From Actinomycetota bacterium (GTDB lineage: Bacteria > Actinomycetota > Acidimicrobiia > Acidimicrobiales > JAMDDE01): 40,351 nucleotides of DNA. A program made the translations under genes and the position numbers. Location of the stretch: NCBI GenBank assembly GCA_023489235.1, contig JAMDDE010000036.1:1-40351 (forward strand), given 5' to 3'. Below are positions 8,548 to 17,164 of the stretch, piece after piece; the first letter of the stretch is position 1; each line of letters starts with the position of its first letter. Under the pieces are notes generated by a model. The model did not search any database and was not told the origin of the DNA. It saw nothing but the letters and a program-made list of their open reading frames with translations.

Positions 8548-9537
8548 TCAACTCTCCAACCGAGCAATTATGCTGGCAAGGAATTGCGCTGCTTGCATAC
8601 CGTCTATGAAACGATGGTCGAAGGTGATGGAAAGATTCCCCATCTTACGGATCACCACTCCGCCATCGCGCACGACTGGCCTATCCGCTATCTTGTACAG
8701 TCCAAGAATTGCTACTTCAGGAAGGTTCAATAGCGGAGTCGACCAAAGCCCAGCCAAACGACCAGCACTGGTGATGGTAAAACTCGATCCCCTGAGCTGT
8801 TCGCTCCTAATGCGACCGGCCTTGGCAAGAGTAGTGACTTCATCTATCTGGTCAGCCAACTCCAGCATGGAAAGTGTCTCGGCATGAAAGACTACCGGCA
8901 CAACCAACCCAACATCTGTTTGGGTAGCTATCCCTAAGTTGACCGATTCACACGGAACAAACACGTCTTCTTTGACCCATGCATTGAGCATGGGGTGCTC
9001 CAGGAGCGACTTGACACACGCGTAAGCCAACGCGTGCAGTGGAGAGACCCCCCTATCCAAAATGCGGTCGAACTCACATTCTTCAACATTGGTAACCGTA
9101 GGGACAGATGCAGCAGCGCTCAGGCGAGCAGCGATAGTACGACGACTAGAGAGAGAATCACGCGTTGTTCCTGGTTGAATAGGTTCCTTCTCAACTGAGG
9201 GAGGTCCGTTGTCTAATAGTGGTTCCTTGATCATCCTTTGATCCTCAGCCCCTGACACCTCACCAGCCTCAGCTCCAACACCAGAGGGCTCGGTATCCTC
9301 CAGTTCGATTTCCACTAAAGTTTCACCTACTGCAAGGCGTTCTCCTGCTCTTGCAGGACGAGCAACGACTTGGCCAGTAACTGGTGAAGGGATCTCAACG
9401 GTTGCTTTATCGGTAGTTATCTCCACTAATGGATCGTCTTCATTGATCCAGTCACCAACCGATACAAGCCACTCCGTCACCTCCCCCTCGGTAATCCCTT
9501 CACCTAGGTCAGGTAGGCGAAACTGGTACACACTCAC
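8548..9537 (-). CDS. 2-oxoacid dehydrogenase E2 (dihydrolipoyl acyltransferase), short form
   Basis: Acyltransferase core of a 2-oxoacid dehydrogenase complex. An N-terminal lipoyl domain (residues 1-78) carries the lipoyl lysine K44 in TTDKATVEIP. The catalytic domain begins near residue 105 ('SSRRTIAARLSAAASVP') and ends with DHRFIDG, whose H308 and D312 match the acyltransferase HxxxDG motif. At 329 residues it is short: the roughly 25-residue linker between the domains has no E3/E1-binding (peripheral subunit-binding) domain, where E2 normally has one. The ATG overlaps the E1beta stop (TGA). No dihydrolipoamide dehydrogenase is in the window. Whether it is of branched-chain, acetoin or pyruvate type cannot be told from sequence. 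Confidence 0.9.
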   Translation of the reverse strand: MSVYQFRLPDLGEGITEGEVTEWLVSVGDWINEDDPLVEITTDKATVEIPSPVTGQVVARPARAGERLAVGETLVEIELEDTEPSGVGAEAGEVSGAEDQRMIKEPLLDNGPPSVEKEPIQPGTTRDSLSSRRTIAARLSAAASVPTVTNVEECEFDRILDRGVSPLHALAYACVKSLLEHPMLNAWVKEDVFVPCESVNLGIATQTDVGLVVPVVFHAETLSMLELADQIDEVTTLAKAGRIRSEQLRGSSFTITSAGRLAGLWSTPLLNLPEVAILGLYKIADRPVVRDGGVVIRKMGNLSITFDHRFIDGMQAAQFLASIIARLES

Positions 9538-10538
9538 TTGAACAGCGCCTTTCTGATGATGGAAGCAATTAGTTCCGAACTAGGTATGTACTCCTTCTCC
9601 AAGGAGAACATGGGGAATGGTGTGTCCAAGCCGGTAATTCGGACCACTGGGGATCTCAACGACTCGAATGCCTGTTCAGCCACCATAGCGACTACTTCAG
9701 CCCCGACTCCGCACGACCTTGGAGCTTCGTGAACAACTACCAGCCGATGGGTGCGCTGGACAGAGCCGATAATGGCAGACTTATCCAATGGCCACAGGGA
9801 ACGGAGGTCAACGACCTCGACGGATATCCCATCCTGCTCCAAGAGTTCGGCGGCAGCCAGACTTTCGTGCATGCTTGCCCCGTAAGAAACTACCGTTGCA
9901 TCACTGCCCTGACGAGCTATGGCAGCACTCCACCCGTCCCAAATTTCTGGCATTGTGTTGAACCAAGCCCGATTCAACCGATACAAGCGCTTTGGCTCCA
10001 TGAAGACAACTGGGTCGGGGTGGCGGATAGCCCAGCGCAGCATTGAATAAGCATCCAATGGATTAGAAGGACATACGACTTTTAGACCGGGCATATGACA
10101 AAAAAGTGCTTCAGGGGAATCACTGTGGAGCTCTGGTGCTCGGATTCCTCCACCGAAGGGCAACCTGACAACTGCTTGCATGGACACCGACCCACCAGTG
10201 CGCCACCGATAACGAGCCAAATGACTGACCAGTTGTTGAAAGGCCGGGTATGCAAAGCTGTCGAACTGGATCTCTACCACTGGAACCAAACCTGCCAGAC
10301 ACATCCCTACAGCCATTCCCACGGTGCCGGCTTCAGATACAGGCATGTCAATTACCCTCAGTGATCCATACCGCTTGAGAAGATCGGCAGTCACCCGAAA
10401 GACGCCCCCGGTAGTGCCTATGTCCTCACCGAGGAGCACCACTCGGTCGTCTGCGGTCATCTCTGCATCCAATGCAGCGTTGAGGGACTCCACCATGGTC
10501 ATCTGAGAGCTGGACAGCGTGGGGGTTGCTGAGGTCAA
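9534..10538 (-). CDS. 2-oxoacid dehydrogenase E1 component, beta subunit
   Basis: Thiamine-diphosphate-dependent decarboxylase beta chain; it pairs with the alpha chain encoded just upstream. Landmarks are 'VLLGEDIGTTGGVFRVTADL', 'VIDMPVSEAGTVGMAVGMCL', 'VRLPFGGGIRAPELHSDSPE' with the cofactor-region His, and 'GLKVVCPSNPLDAYSML'. The open frame runs 23 codons further upstream inside E1alpha. I choose the TTG at 10538, which overlaps the E1alpha stop (TTGA) and has GGAGAGGAAG upstream; the ATG at 10502 is the alternative. The Liv importer nearby would fit a branched-chain oxoacid substrate, but this is context only. Confidence 0.92.
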   Translation of the reverse strand: MTSATPTLSSSQMTMVESLNAALDAEMTADDRVVLLGEDIGTTGGVFRVTADLLKRYGSLRVIDMPVSEAGTVGMAVGMCLAGLVPVVEIQFDSFAYPAFQQLVSHLARYRWRTGGSVSMQAVVRLPFGGGIRAPELHSDSPEALFCHMPGLKVVCPSNPLDAYSMLRWAIRHPDPVVFMEPKRLYRLNRAWFNTMPEIWDGWSAAIARQGSDATVVSYGASMHESLAAAELLEQDGISVEVVDLRSLWPLDKSAIIGSVQRTHRLVVVHEAPRSCGVGAEVVAMVAEQAFESLRSPVVRITGLDTPFPMFSLEKEYIPSSELIASIIRKALFK

Positions 10539-11542
10539 CTGAGCACTTCCTCTCCGGTAAGCCCGCCAATGAACACCTCCGAAGCAAATGTCCCCTTTCC
10601 CAGCCACGACCTATCCGGACGAGGCAGCCGATCAAGTCGACGGGCTGCCTCCAGCATCGTAGTACGTACAGCCTCCTTATAGGCCTTGGCTTGGGAGTAG
10701 GAAAGCAATCCCTCCCTGATCAACGACTCCTCCATCCGCCCAATGGGCTCCATGGAGCGCCAGTGCTCCTCGTCTACCGACGATCGGTACAAAGAAGGAT
10801 CGTCTGCAGTTGCATGAGGACCAATTCGGTAACAGAAGGCTTCAATGAAACTAGGGCCATTGCCATTTCGAGCACGCTCCACAGCCCGCCCCAAGCTCTC
10901 CGCTACCTCGATGACATCGAACCCGTCCACCCGTTCCCCGGGAATCCCATACCCTATAGCCTTGTCCACCAACTGTTTAGCAGCAGTTTGGCGCGACACC
11001 GGGGTGGATATGGCCCACTGATTGTTCACGCACAGGAATACAACTGGAGCTTTCATGACCCCAGCGACATTTAGCGCTTCATGAGCCTCTCCTTCCGATG
11101 TGGCTCCGTCACCGAAGAATGCGAGAGCCACATCGTCGTGGCCTCCAACCATTCGGCTCCAGGCCCATCCAACTGCATGAGAGAGGTGAGAGGCCAAGGG
11201 TACGGACTGGGGGGCGCATCCATACTCTCTAGGGTCGAACAGCGCTCCTGGATCGCCACGGAAATAAGACCACGCTCTTTCCAACGGTAACCCTCTAAGA
11301 GTGACGATGCCATTCTCGCGATAGGTCGGGAACATCCAATCCGAATGGCGGATAGCTGACAGCGCTCCTACTTGGACAGCCTCTTCACCCCAGAAAGTAG
11401 CATAAGTACCTATACGTCCCTGTCGTTGCAGTGCTACTGCTCGTTCATCATAAGACCGTAGCCACACCATACCTCGCCACAGGGATACCGGATCGAGTGG
11501 ATCTAGCCTTGGATAAGATAGCAACTGTTCAGTACTGTTCAT
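10535..11542 (-). CDS. 2-oxoacid dehydrogenase E1 component, alpha subunit
   Basis: First gene of the E1alpha-E1beta-E2 operon, 335 residues. The thiamine diphosphate motif runs from GDG (residues 144-146, 'AFFGDGATSEGEAHEALN') to the 'CVNNQWAIS' segment near 175. 'GDPGALFDPREYG' and 'RIGPHATADDPSLYR' (His of the phosphorylation-loop region) match the BCKDH/PDH alpha family. The ATG at 11542 follows a GCGAGG site. A palindrome and promoter-like sequence lie about 70-100 bp upstream, so this is likely the first gene of its transcript. Confidence 0.93.
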   Translation of the reverse strand: MNSTEQLLSYPRLDPLDPVSLWRGMVWLRSYDERAVALQRQGRIGTYATFWGEEAVQVGALSAIRHSDWMFPTYRENGIVTLRGLPLERAWSYFRGDPGALFDPREYGCAPQSVPLASHLSHAVGWAWSRMVGGHDDVALAFFGDGATSEGEAHEALNVAGVMKAPVVFLCVNNQWAISTPVSRQTAAKQLVDKAIGYGIPGERVDGFDVIEVAESLGRAVERARNGNGPSFIEAFCYRIGPHATADDPSLYRSSVDEEHWRSMEPIGRMEESLIREGLLSYSQAKAYKEAVRTTMLEAARRLDRLPRPDRSWLGKGTFASEVFIGGLTGEEVLS

Positions 11543-11611
11543 AGAGCCTCGCAGAACCTATCGGCTTTCCCCATCACCAAGCGACCATCCCCCACACCTT
11601 AGCAGCACACA

Positions 11612-11643
11612 AATATATATTTGATCAGCTACGATGATCAAAT
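11612..11643 (-). promoter_or_regulatory. Predicted E1alpha operon promoter overlapping a perfect 9-bp palindrome
   Basis: ATTTGATCA (11619-11627) and TGATCAAAT (11635-11643) form a perfect inverted repeat with a 7-bp spacer. On the minus strand TTGATC (11636-11641) and TATATT (11612-11617) stand 18 bp apart, so the palindrome covers the -35 and the spacer, as expected of a repressor site. It also overlaps the last codons of the PaaK-like gene. It is AT-rich with no adjacent T-run in the right place, so it is a poor terminator. Confidence 0.55.
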
Positions 11644-12926
11644 ACCCGCTTAGCTTTGCGTTCTGTCCTGGGCAAGGACCCATAGGGGAGCAACTCTACC
11701 TCTGGATGAAGAGAGAGCCCCTCGTGAAGCTCGTGGATGAGCTTCTCCCTGAGCCCTGGCATCTCGTTTGCCTCTATACGGACAACCATCACATCTCCCC
11801 GTTCTGGATCCCAGTGCAAGTGGAGTTGGTACTCAGGACCCACGCCCTCAACTCGATCTATGATCGACTCAACTTGGGAGGGGAACACAGCTACTCCCCT
11901 CACCTTCACCATGTCGTCCGTCCTACCTGACAAACGGGCCAAACGAGGAAACGGGCTACCGCACTTGCACTCAGTGGTGCAAAGCCGCGACAGGTCTCTC
12001 GTACGGTATCGAATGAGCGGCATGCCCTCTTTGCGAAGAGTCGTCACCACCACCTCGCCCTCCTCTCCAGGGGGCAAGGGAACACCAGATACCGGATCAA
12101 CTATCTCTATATAGTAGTAGTCAGACCAATAGTGAATGCCATCGTGCTCGGTACATTCAATGCCAACCCCTGGCCCGTACAGCTCGGTAAGACCATAGAT
12201 ATCGAAAGTCTCGATACCTAGCAAGGACTCGATACGCTCCCGCATCCGCTCTCCCCAGCGTTCCGAGCCAAATATCCCCTTGCTAATAGGAAGCGATCCT
12301 GTGAGGCCACGCGCCTCGACTGTCTCAGCCAACAGGAGAGCGAACGAAGAAGTAGCACATATAGTGGTAGTGCCGAAATCCATGATCAACTCCAACTGCA
12401 GATCGAGATTGCCTGGACCGGCGGGTATGACTAGCGCACCTACTCTCTCCGCTCCTGCCTGGAATCCAGCTCCTGCAGTCCAAAGGCCGTATCCGACCAT
12501 GACTTGAACCCGATCCTTGGAGGTTACCCCTGCTGTAGTGAAGCACCGCGCAAACTGGTCAGCCCAATCAGCTATGTCCCTGACAGTGTAGGCACATACG
12601 GTTCGCTTGCCGGTGGTCCCCGAGGAAGCATGGATCCTGACCAAGTACTCCTCCGGTACGGAAGCCCACCCCAATGGATAGCTATTCCTCAGGTCCTGCT
12701 TGGTGGTAAACGGCAGATGCACAAGATCGGCTACCCCAGTAATTGAAGCCGGATCTACTCCGGCAGCAGCAAAGTGGGCACGCCACCACGGAGAACCATT
12801 GACAGCATGAGCTACACTCCACCTCACTCCTGCATCCAGCTCACTTTGCTCTATGCCCCTTGCAGGCGCCGCCTCGATAGAGGTCAGTCCCGAAACAGAA
12901 GTTAGCCCCGAACGTGTCTCAACCAT
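11625..12926 (-). CDS. Phenylacetate-CoA ligase (PaaK) family AMP-dependent acyl-CoA ligase
   Basis: Activates a carboxylic acid to its CoA thioester through an acyl adenylate. The P-loop is SSGTTGK (residues 101-107) within 'YLVRIHASSGTTGKRTVCAY'. The PaaK-type core follows: 'GYGLWTAGAGFQAGAERVGA', 'YGLTELYGPGVGIECTEHDG' and 'RYRTRDLSRL', then the small C-terminal domain with 'SGRTDDMVKVRGVAVFPSQV'. At 433 residues it is the usual length. The N-terminus has a tandem 18-bp duplication (SGLTSV/SGLTSI, about 12880-12914). The 146-bp gap upstream suggests its own promoter. The true acid is unknown; PaaK relatives use phenylacetate, benzoate-like and amino-aromatic acids. Confidence 0.93.
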   Translation of the reverse strand: MVETRSGLTSVSGLTSIEAAPARGIEQSELDAGVRWSVAHAVNGSPWWRAHFAAAGVDPASITGVADLVHLPFTTKQDLRNSYPLGWASVPEEYLVRIHASSGTTGKRTVCAYTVRDIADWADQFARCFTTAGVTSKDRVQVMVGYGLWTAGAGFQAGAERVGALVIPAGPGNLDLQLELIMDFGTTTICATSSFALLLAETVEARGLTGSLPISKGIFGSERWGERMRERIESLLGIETFDIYGLTELYGPGVGIECTEHDGIHYWSDYYYIEIVDPVSGVPLPPGEEGEVVVTTLRKEGMPLIRYRTRDLSRLCTTECKCGSPFPRLARLSGRTDDMVKVRGVAVFPSQVESIIDRVEGVGPEYQLHLHWDPERGDVMVVRIEANEMPGLREKLIHELHEGLSLHPEVELLPYGSLPRTERKAKRVFDHRS

Positions 12927-12964
12927 GTTGCACCTTGTCGATCACTCTCCCACCCCGTAAAACC

Positions 12965-12993
12965 AGCATAATATAGTATATTTGATATTTCAA
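12965..12993 (-). promoter_or_regulatory. Possible promoter of the PaaK-like gene
   Basis: On the minus strand TTGAAA (12988-12993) and TATGCT (12965-12970) stand 17 bp apart in an AT-rich stretch about 40 bp before the start codon. The sequence between them, TATCAAATATA, resembles the TGATCAAATA motif of the other promoters but lacks part of it. Weak support. Confidence 0.3.
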
Positions 12994-13072
12994 TACCGTC
13001 CATGAACTCTCCTGCCCTCCTCAAAACTTCAGTAATTATTTGCGGCAGTAAATGAAACTACGAGCACTAGAA

Positions 13073-13864
13073 CTACTTTCCTTGGAAGTGGGCCGCCCTC
13101 TTCTCGTGGAATGCCTGGAACCCCTCGTGCAAGTCCTCGGTTTCAAGGACTTCGAACACTGCATCCCCCTCATGCAAAAGACCTGAGGAAAGTTCACGGC
13201 CCCAGCACTCGTAGACCAACCTCTTCATCAACCCAATAGCACGGGTAGGGCCCACCGCCAACTGCTCAGCTATCTGAGTGGCTCTCGTCAGAACCTCTCC
13301 ATCGCCGACAACCTCATTCACCAGCCCGTACGACAGAGCCTCATCTGACTTGAGCTTTGACCCGGTGGCCATGAGCCAAAATGCACGAGCAGTACCTACC
13401 AGCCTCGTCAAACGCTGGGTCCCCCCAGCGCCAGGGAACAGCCCCAGTGATGCCTCTGGGAAACCGAACACAGCACCCTGACCCATTATTCGCACATCGC
13501 AAGCGAGTGAAAGCTCTGCTCCTCCACCAAGTGCAAACCGTTCTATGGCGCAGACTACTGGTTTCTCCAGACGTTCCAGAGCATCCTCTACTTCGACCCA
13601 GCGCCGCATCACCCTATAGTTGGACCGGGAATGATCACTCATGACCTCGATATCGGCACCAGCACAATACTTGCCACCAGCGCCTTTAATCAATACGCTT
13701 CTCACTCGATCATCATCGGCCAACTGGTCTACAGTATCCAACATCCCATAGATGATCTCCGGAGTTACTGCATTCACCGGCGGATGTTCCATCGTGACCA
13801 CGGCAACGCCTGATTCGGCTACCTCGACGGATACGCCGTTCAATACTTTATCATCCCCACTCAT
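13073..13864 (-). CDS. Enoyl-CoA hydratase/isomerase family protein
   Basis: Crotonase-fold enzyme of 263 residues. Oxyanion-hole segments are 'GGKYCAGADIEVM' and 'ERFALGGGAELSLACDVRI'. The catalytic-type Glu is in 'FGFPEASLGLFPGAGGTQRL', a strong match to beta-oxidation hydratases. The C-terminus ends 'GFQAFHEKRAAHFQGK', the usual 'F.EKR.P.F.G' ending. It likely hydrates a 2-enoyl-CoA in the same route as the acyl-CoA dehydrogenase upstream. The 101-bp gap after the MDR gene is compatible with one transcript. Confidence 0.92.
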   Translation of the reverse strand: MSGDDKVLNGVSVEVAESGVAVVTMEHPPVNAVTPEIIYGMLDTVDQLADDDRVRSVLIKGAGGKYCAGADIEVMSDHSRSNYRVMRRWVEVEDALERLEKPVVCAIERFALGGGAELSLACDVRIMGQGAVFGFPEASLGLFPGAGGTQRLTRLVGTARAFWLMATGSKLKSDEALSYGLVNEVVGDGEVLTRATQIAEQLAVGPTRAIGLMKRLVYECWGRELSSGLLHEGDAVFEVLETEDLHEGFQAFHEKRAAHFQGK

Positions 13865-13965
13865 CCGTCCCTCACCTTCCTTCGTCCTTCATGACATCTC
13901 CCAACCCATACACAGCACCTGGTAATCCTTGCTGTCCCCATAGTCACAGCAACAGCGAAGATGAC

Positions 13966-14967
13966 TCACCAAGTGATTACCGCTCTTCCCGAAAACACAC
14001 CTCTTCTAATCCCAGTAACAACTTTTGCTGCATCACGCCAGCTCACTTGGTCGATGGGGAGATGCAGACTACCATCGGCAAACTGCAACATCATCTCTTC
14101 CATCACCTTCCTGGGAACGCGCCGACGCATCATGTTCAACGGCAACAACGACACATCCTGTACCATCAACTCTGGCAGAGAGATGCAGGCCGTCTTCCCT
14201 GCCGTGTACCCCACCAATACCGCCCGACCCCCCGGCTTTACGTCCAATATCCTCCTGTTCAGAAGAGATCCACCAACAGTATCAATCAACAAGTCCACGG
14301 GATCCGGAGATGCATCGTAAGAGATGAGCTCAACGCCGTCAGCAAATCTCTTGGGCTGGTCAGGAGAGCGCACCCAACCTACGATTGCACTGGCTCCATG
14401 GGATAAGGCTAACTGAGCAACCAAATAACCCACGGATCCAGTAGCTCCAGTAACCCCCACGCGTTCACCTGCTTGCAATGAACCAACCAAGAGCAAGGCT
14501 GCATAAGCAGCTACGGCCACTGATCCACACCCAGCCCCAACCGCCATATCCAAACCATCAGGGAGAGGGAAAACCGCTTGTTTGGGTGCAACCACGTACT
14601 CTGCCCAAGTTCCTGGCCTGGCTAATCCTAAACCACCACCATAGACCCTCACCGGTCGACCTTGGCCGAACATCTCCTTGTCGACCTCCTCGCCAGCATC
14701 AACTATGTAGCCGGATCCTTCCAGCCCAGGTACGTACGGCAAGGACGGGCGGATGGGGAACTCGCCGGACATGACGTCCAAGTCATGGTGGTTGATAGCA
14801 CTTGCAACCATCTTGACCAGCACTTCATCCTCGCTGGGCTGAGGAAGAGAGACATCCTCAGGTATAGGGGGAACCCCGAACTGATGAACTCGTAGAGCTC
14901 GCATCGCTTGGGGAAGATCTTCACTCGCCGACATAGGCGATCCTACCATTTGCTCGACTATCACCAC
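13966..14967 (-). CDS. MDR family NADPH:quinone-oxidoreductase-like dehydrogenase
   Basis: Medium-chain dehydrogenase/reductase, zinc-free type. The GroES-like N-terminal domain ('NHHDLDVMSGEFPIRPSLPY') ends with 'VPGLEGSGYIVDAGEEV', and the Rossmann domain starts 'GVTGATGSVGYLVAQLAL' with the AxGxxG-like nucleotide motif. Zinc-ligand cysteines of true alcohol dehydrogenases are missing, which favours a quinone oxidoreductase or enoyl reductase role. The start is uncertain: GTG at 14967, ATG at 14934, or the ATG before 'RALRVHQFG', where the family normally begins. It is 23 bp downstream of the acyl-CoA dehydrogenase and probably in the same operon. Confidence 0.87.
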   Translation of the reverse strand: MVIVEQMVGSPMSASEDLPQAMRALRVHQFGVPPIPEDVSLPQPSEDEVLVKMVASAINHHDLDVMSGEFPIRPSLPYVPGLEGSGYIVDAGEEVDKEMFGQGRPVRVYGGGLGLARPGTWAEYVVAPKQAVFPLPDGLDMAVGAGCGSVAVAAYAALLLVGSLQAGERVGVTGATGSVGYLVAQLALSHGASAIVGWVRSPDQPKRFADGVELISYDASPDPVDLLIDTVGGSLLNRRILDVKPGGRAVLVGYTAGKTACISLPELMVQDVSLLPLNMMRRRVPRKVMEEMMLQFADGSLHLPIDQVSWRDAAKVVTGIRRGVFSGRAVITW

Positions 14968-14990
14968 TGTAGACGTTTCAGAGAGAGTAT

Positions 14991-16154
14991 TCAGTACGAG
15001 CGCGGCATGCCAAGGTCGTGCTGAGCAACATAGTTGAGGGTCATCTCGTCAGTGACCGGAGCTATGCGATTGAGCCTCAGGTTGCGCCAATGACGCTCTA
15101 TCCCGGATTCGGATATGTACCCTGCTCCACCAAGAGTTTGGATGGCTGCATCTGCTGCATCCAAAGAAGCGTGTGTAGCAGAGTATTTTGCCATGGCAGC
15201 TTGAATGCCGCAGTCCAGTCCATGATCGTACAGCCACGCTGCTTCATAGACTTTGAGCCTGGCAGAGGCTAGCTCTATACGGGCATGAGCCAAGGGGAAC
15301 TGCAACCCCTGATGAGCTCCGATGGGCCTGCCCCACACCTCTCGGTTCGCTGCGTACTCCACCGCCTTACGAATTGCTAAATTCCCTGTCCCAACTGCTG
15401 TGGCTGCTAAGATGATACGCTCTGGGTTCAATACGTCGTACATAGGAGACCAGGCATCACCTTCTGGGCCAACAACATTGTCTACAGGTACTTCGTAGTC
15501 GGTGAAATATACGGCATTGGTGTCCATGAAATGATTACCCATCTTCTTGAACGGCCTTGCTTCGACTGCTGGGCTAGGCAGATCCCCCAACAACAAGGAT
15601 ATGCCTCGAGTACGATGAGCCGGGTCATAAGCTTGCGTCCTGGCCATGACCACTATGTGCTTCGAGTGGGCCATCTGTGAGATGAACACCTTTTGTCCAT
15701 TGATGAAGTAGCTGTCACCTCTACGAGTCGCTTGAGTGCGGATTGTCGAGATATTCGACCCGGAGTCCGGTTCTGTGAAGGCACCAGCCCACAGATCTCC
15801 CGCAACTAGTCCTGGAAGGTAGGTTTCTTTCTGTTTCTGACTGCCGTGTCTAGTGATCAGGCAGCCTGCGAATACAGGACCGCTAACGAACAATGCACCA
15901 CCCTCCATACCGGCTCCACCCTCGGACAGAGCCTCTACGGCGATGGCCATCTCCAGCAATCCCTTGCCTATCCCCCCGAACTCTTCAGGAATGGCAATGC
16001 CTAGGAGGTCGTGACTGGCCAAGTCGTTCCAGAACTCTTCAGGAAACTTGTGGTTCTCGTCCACGTCCTGCCAGTACTCATCCTTGAGCCTTCCACCCAA
16101 ACCTTTAGCCAACTCTGCTAAAGCAACTTGATCCTCGTCCAGCTCGAAGTCCAT
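14991..16154 (-). CDS. Acyl-CoA dehydrogenase family protein
   Basis: FAD enzyme introducing a 2,3 double bond into an acyl-CoA. The ATG at 16154 shares its A with the stop of the upstream hydratase/lyase gene (TGATG) and follows AAGGAGAG, giving 387 residues. Recognisable are 'GIAIPEEFGGIGKGLLEMAI', 'WAGAFTEPDSGSNISTIRTQA', 'FINGQKVFISQMAHS' and 'IQTLGGAGYISESGIERHWR'. In the C-terminal segment, where medium-chain enzymes have the catalytic Glu (Y-E-G-T), this protein reads IAPVTDE (residues 364-370) by my alignment. Either another Glu serves as base or the chemistry differs. Confidence 0.92.
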   Translation of the reverse strand: MDFELDEDQVALAELAKGLGGRLKDEYWQDVDENHKFPEEFWNDLASHDLLGIAIPEEFGGIGKGLLEMAIAVEALSEGGAGMEGGALFVSGPVFAGCLITRHGSQKQKETYLPGLVAGDLWAGAFTEPDSGSNISTIRTQATRRGDSYFINGQKVFISQMAHSKHIVVMARTQAYDPAHRTRGISLLLGDLPSPAVEARPFKKMGNHFMDTNAVYFTDYEVPVDNVVGPEGDAWSPMYDVLNPERIILAATAVGTGNLAIRKAVEYAANREVWGRPIGAHQGLQFPLAHARIELASARLKVYEAAWLYDHGLDCGIQAAMAKYSATHASLDAADAAIQTLGGAGYISESGIERHWRNLRLNRIAPVTDEMTLNYVAQHDLGMPRSY

Positions 16155-16981
16155 CAGCTCTCCTTGCCTGCATCCGTCTTGTAACTTTCCAGGCCAGGGC
16201 GGTACGCCCTCCGTTTGAACTGCTCCAGTCCCAAGCGAATCCACTCGTTCTCGCTGAGATAGGAGAGTTCGTACAGTTTGGCCAGCTCCATGTCGATAGA
16301 CTTGGGGAAATCGAGCTCCACTGCAGACTCGTAGACTTGCTTGGTACTAGCCAAAGCATGAACGTTCTTCTTGGCCAGGGATTGAGCAATCTTGTCCACC
16401 GTTTCGTCCAGCTCACTTCTTGGGACGGCACGAGTAGCCATACCAAGAGCCACCGCCTCCTTGCCCGTGAAGGTCTCTCCGGTGAGTGCATAGTAAAGAG
16501 CTTGCTTCCTGCCCATATTGTGAGCAGCGATCCACATGGTCCCACCACCAGGAAAGATACCGAAGTTGATCTCGGACAAACCAAAGGTTGCTTCCTCTGC
16601 CGCTATTACGATGTCGCACATCCCTGCCAGTTGAAAGCCATGCCCGAAGCACCAGCCATTCACTTTGGCTATGGTCACTGCGGAGATGAACTTGAGCCTT
16701 CTAGACCAGGATACTGCCAGTTGGTTAGAGGCATCGAACCGTTCTGGCTCGTTGAATGGCTCGAGAAAGCACAGCTCTAGATCCATGCCACCACAGAAAG
16801 CATCGCCGGTGCCCGTCACCACTACGACCTTCACTCCCTTGCGAGCTTCGATCTCATCGATGGCCTGGTGCATGTTGCGGTGCATCTCCGGACTGAGAGC
16901 GTTCTTCTTCTCTGGACGATTGAGACGGATAGTAGCTATATCCCCGTCTATGTCCAGATCAACATGGGTAAATGATGTCAA
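16154..16981 (-). CDS. Crotonase of the hydroxycinnamoyl-CoA hydratase-lyase type
   Basis: The 275-residue sequence is closer to 4-hydroxycinnamoyl (feruloyl/coumaroyl)-CoA hydratase-lyase than to a plain hydratase, from what I remember of that family. Shared features are 'VNGWCFGHGF', 'EATFGLSEINFGIFPGG' with the catalytic-type Glu at E137, 'QALYYALTGETFTGKEA' and the C-terminal 'FKRRAYRPGLESYK'. Those enzymes cleave a hydroxycinnamoyl-CoA to an aromatic aldehyde and acetyl-CoA. No aldehyde dehydrogenase is adjacent, so lyase activity is inference; hydratase activity on an aryl or branched enoyl-CoA is the alternative. It heads a unit with the acyl-CoA dehydrogenase. Confidence 0.8.
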   Translation of the reverse strand: MTSFTHVDLDIDGDIATIRLNRPEKKNALSPEMHRNMHQAIDEIEARKGVKVVVVTGTGDAFCGGMDLELCFLEPFNEPERFDASNQLAVSWSRRLKFISAVTIAKVNGWCFGHGFQLAGMCDIVIAAEEATFGLSEINFGIFPGGGTMWIAAHNMGRKQALYYALTGETFTGKEAVALGMATRAVPRSELDETVDKIAQSLAKKNVHALASTKQVYESAVELDFPKSIDMELAKLYELSYLSENEWIRLGLEQFKRRAYRPGLESYKTDAGKES

Positions 16982-17028
16982 CTTGCCTCCTTGTCAGTAA
17001 CTGCCGTTGTCTCAACTTTCCAAAACAC

Positions 17029-17164
17029 CCTTCAAAAACGACGGGGACCCTGGGAACTCTTTCGTCTGCCGAGACAGCCCGTCCACATCCTCTTACTTCG
17101 AGGAACCTTCAAAAACAACGGGAACTCCCCCGAGAACCCTTTCGTCCCTTCAAGAACAGCAGGA
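17029..17164. repeat. Degenerate ~40-bp direct repeats at the 3' end of coxG
   Basis: CCTTCAAAAACGACGGGG...TTTCGTC (17029-17066) and CCTTCAAAAACAACGGGA...TTTCGTC (17106-17146) are imperfect copies; a third partial copy starts at about 17148. The repeats span the coxG stop and its flank, so the last residues of CoxG after its membrane segment derive from the repeat. Confidence 0.65.

Noticed and set aside
11619-11643. Terminator after the PaaK-like gene
   Set aside because: The palindrome is AT-rich, overlaps the stop codon, and has promoter-like hexamers facing E1alpha; an operator is the better reading.
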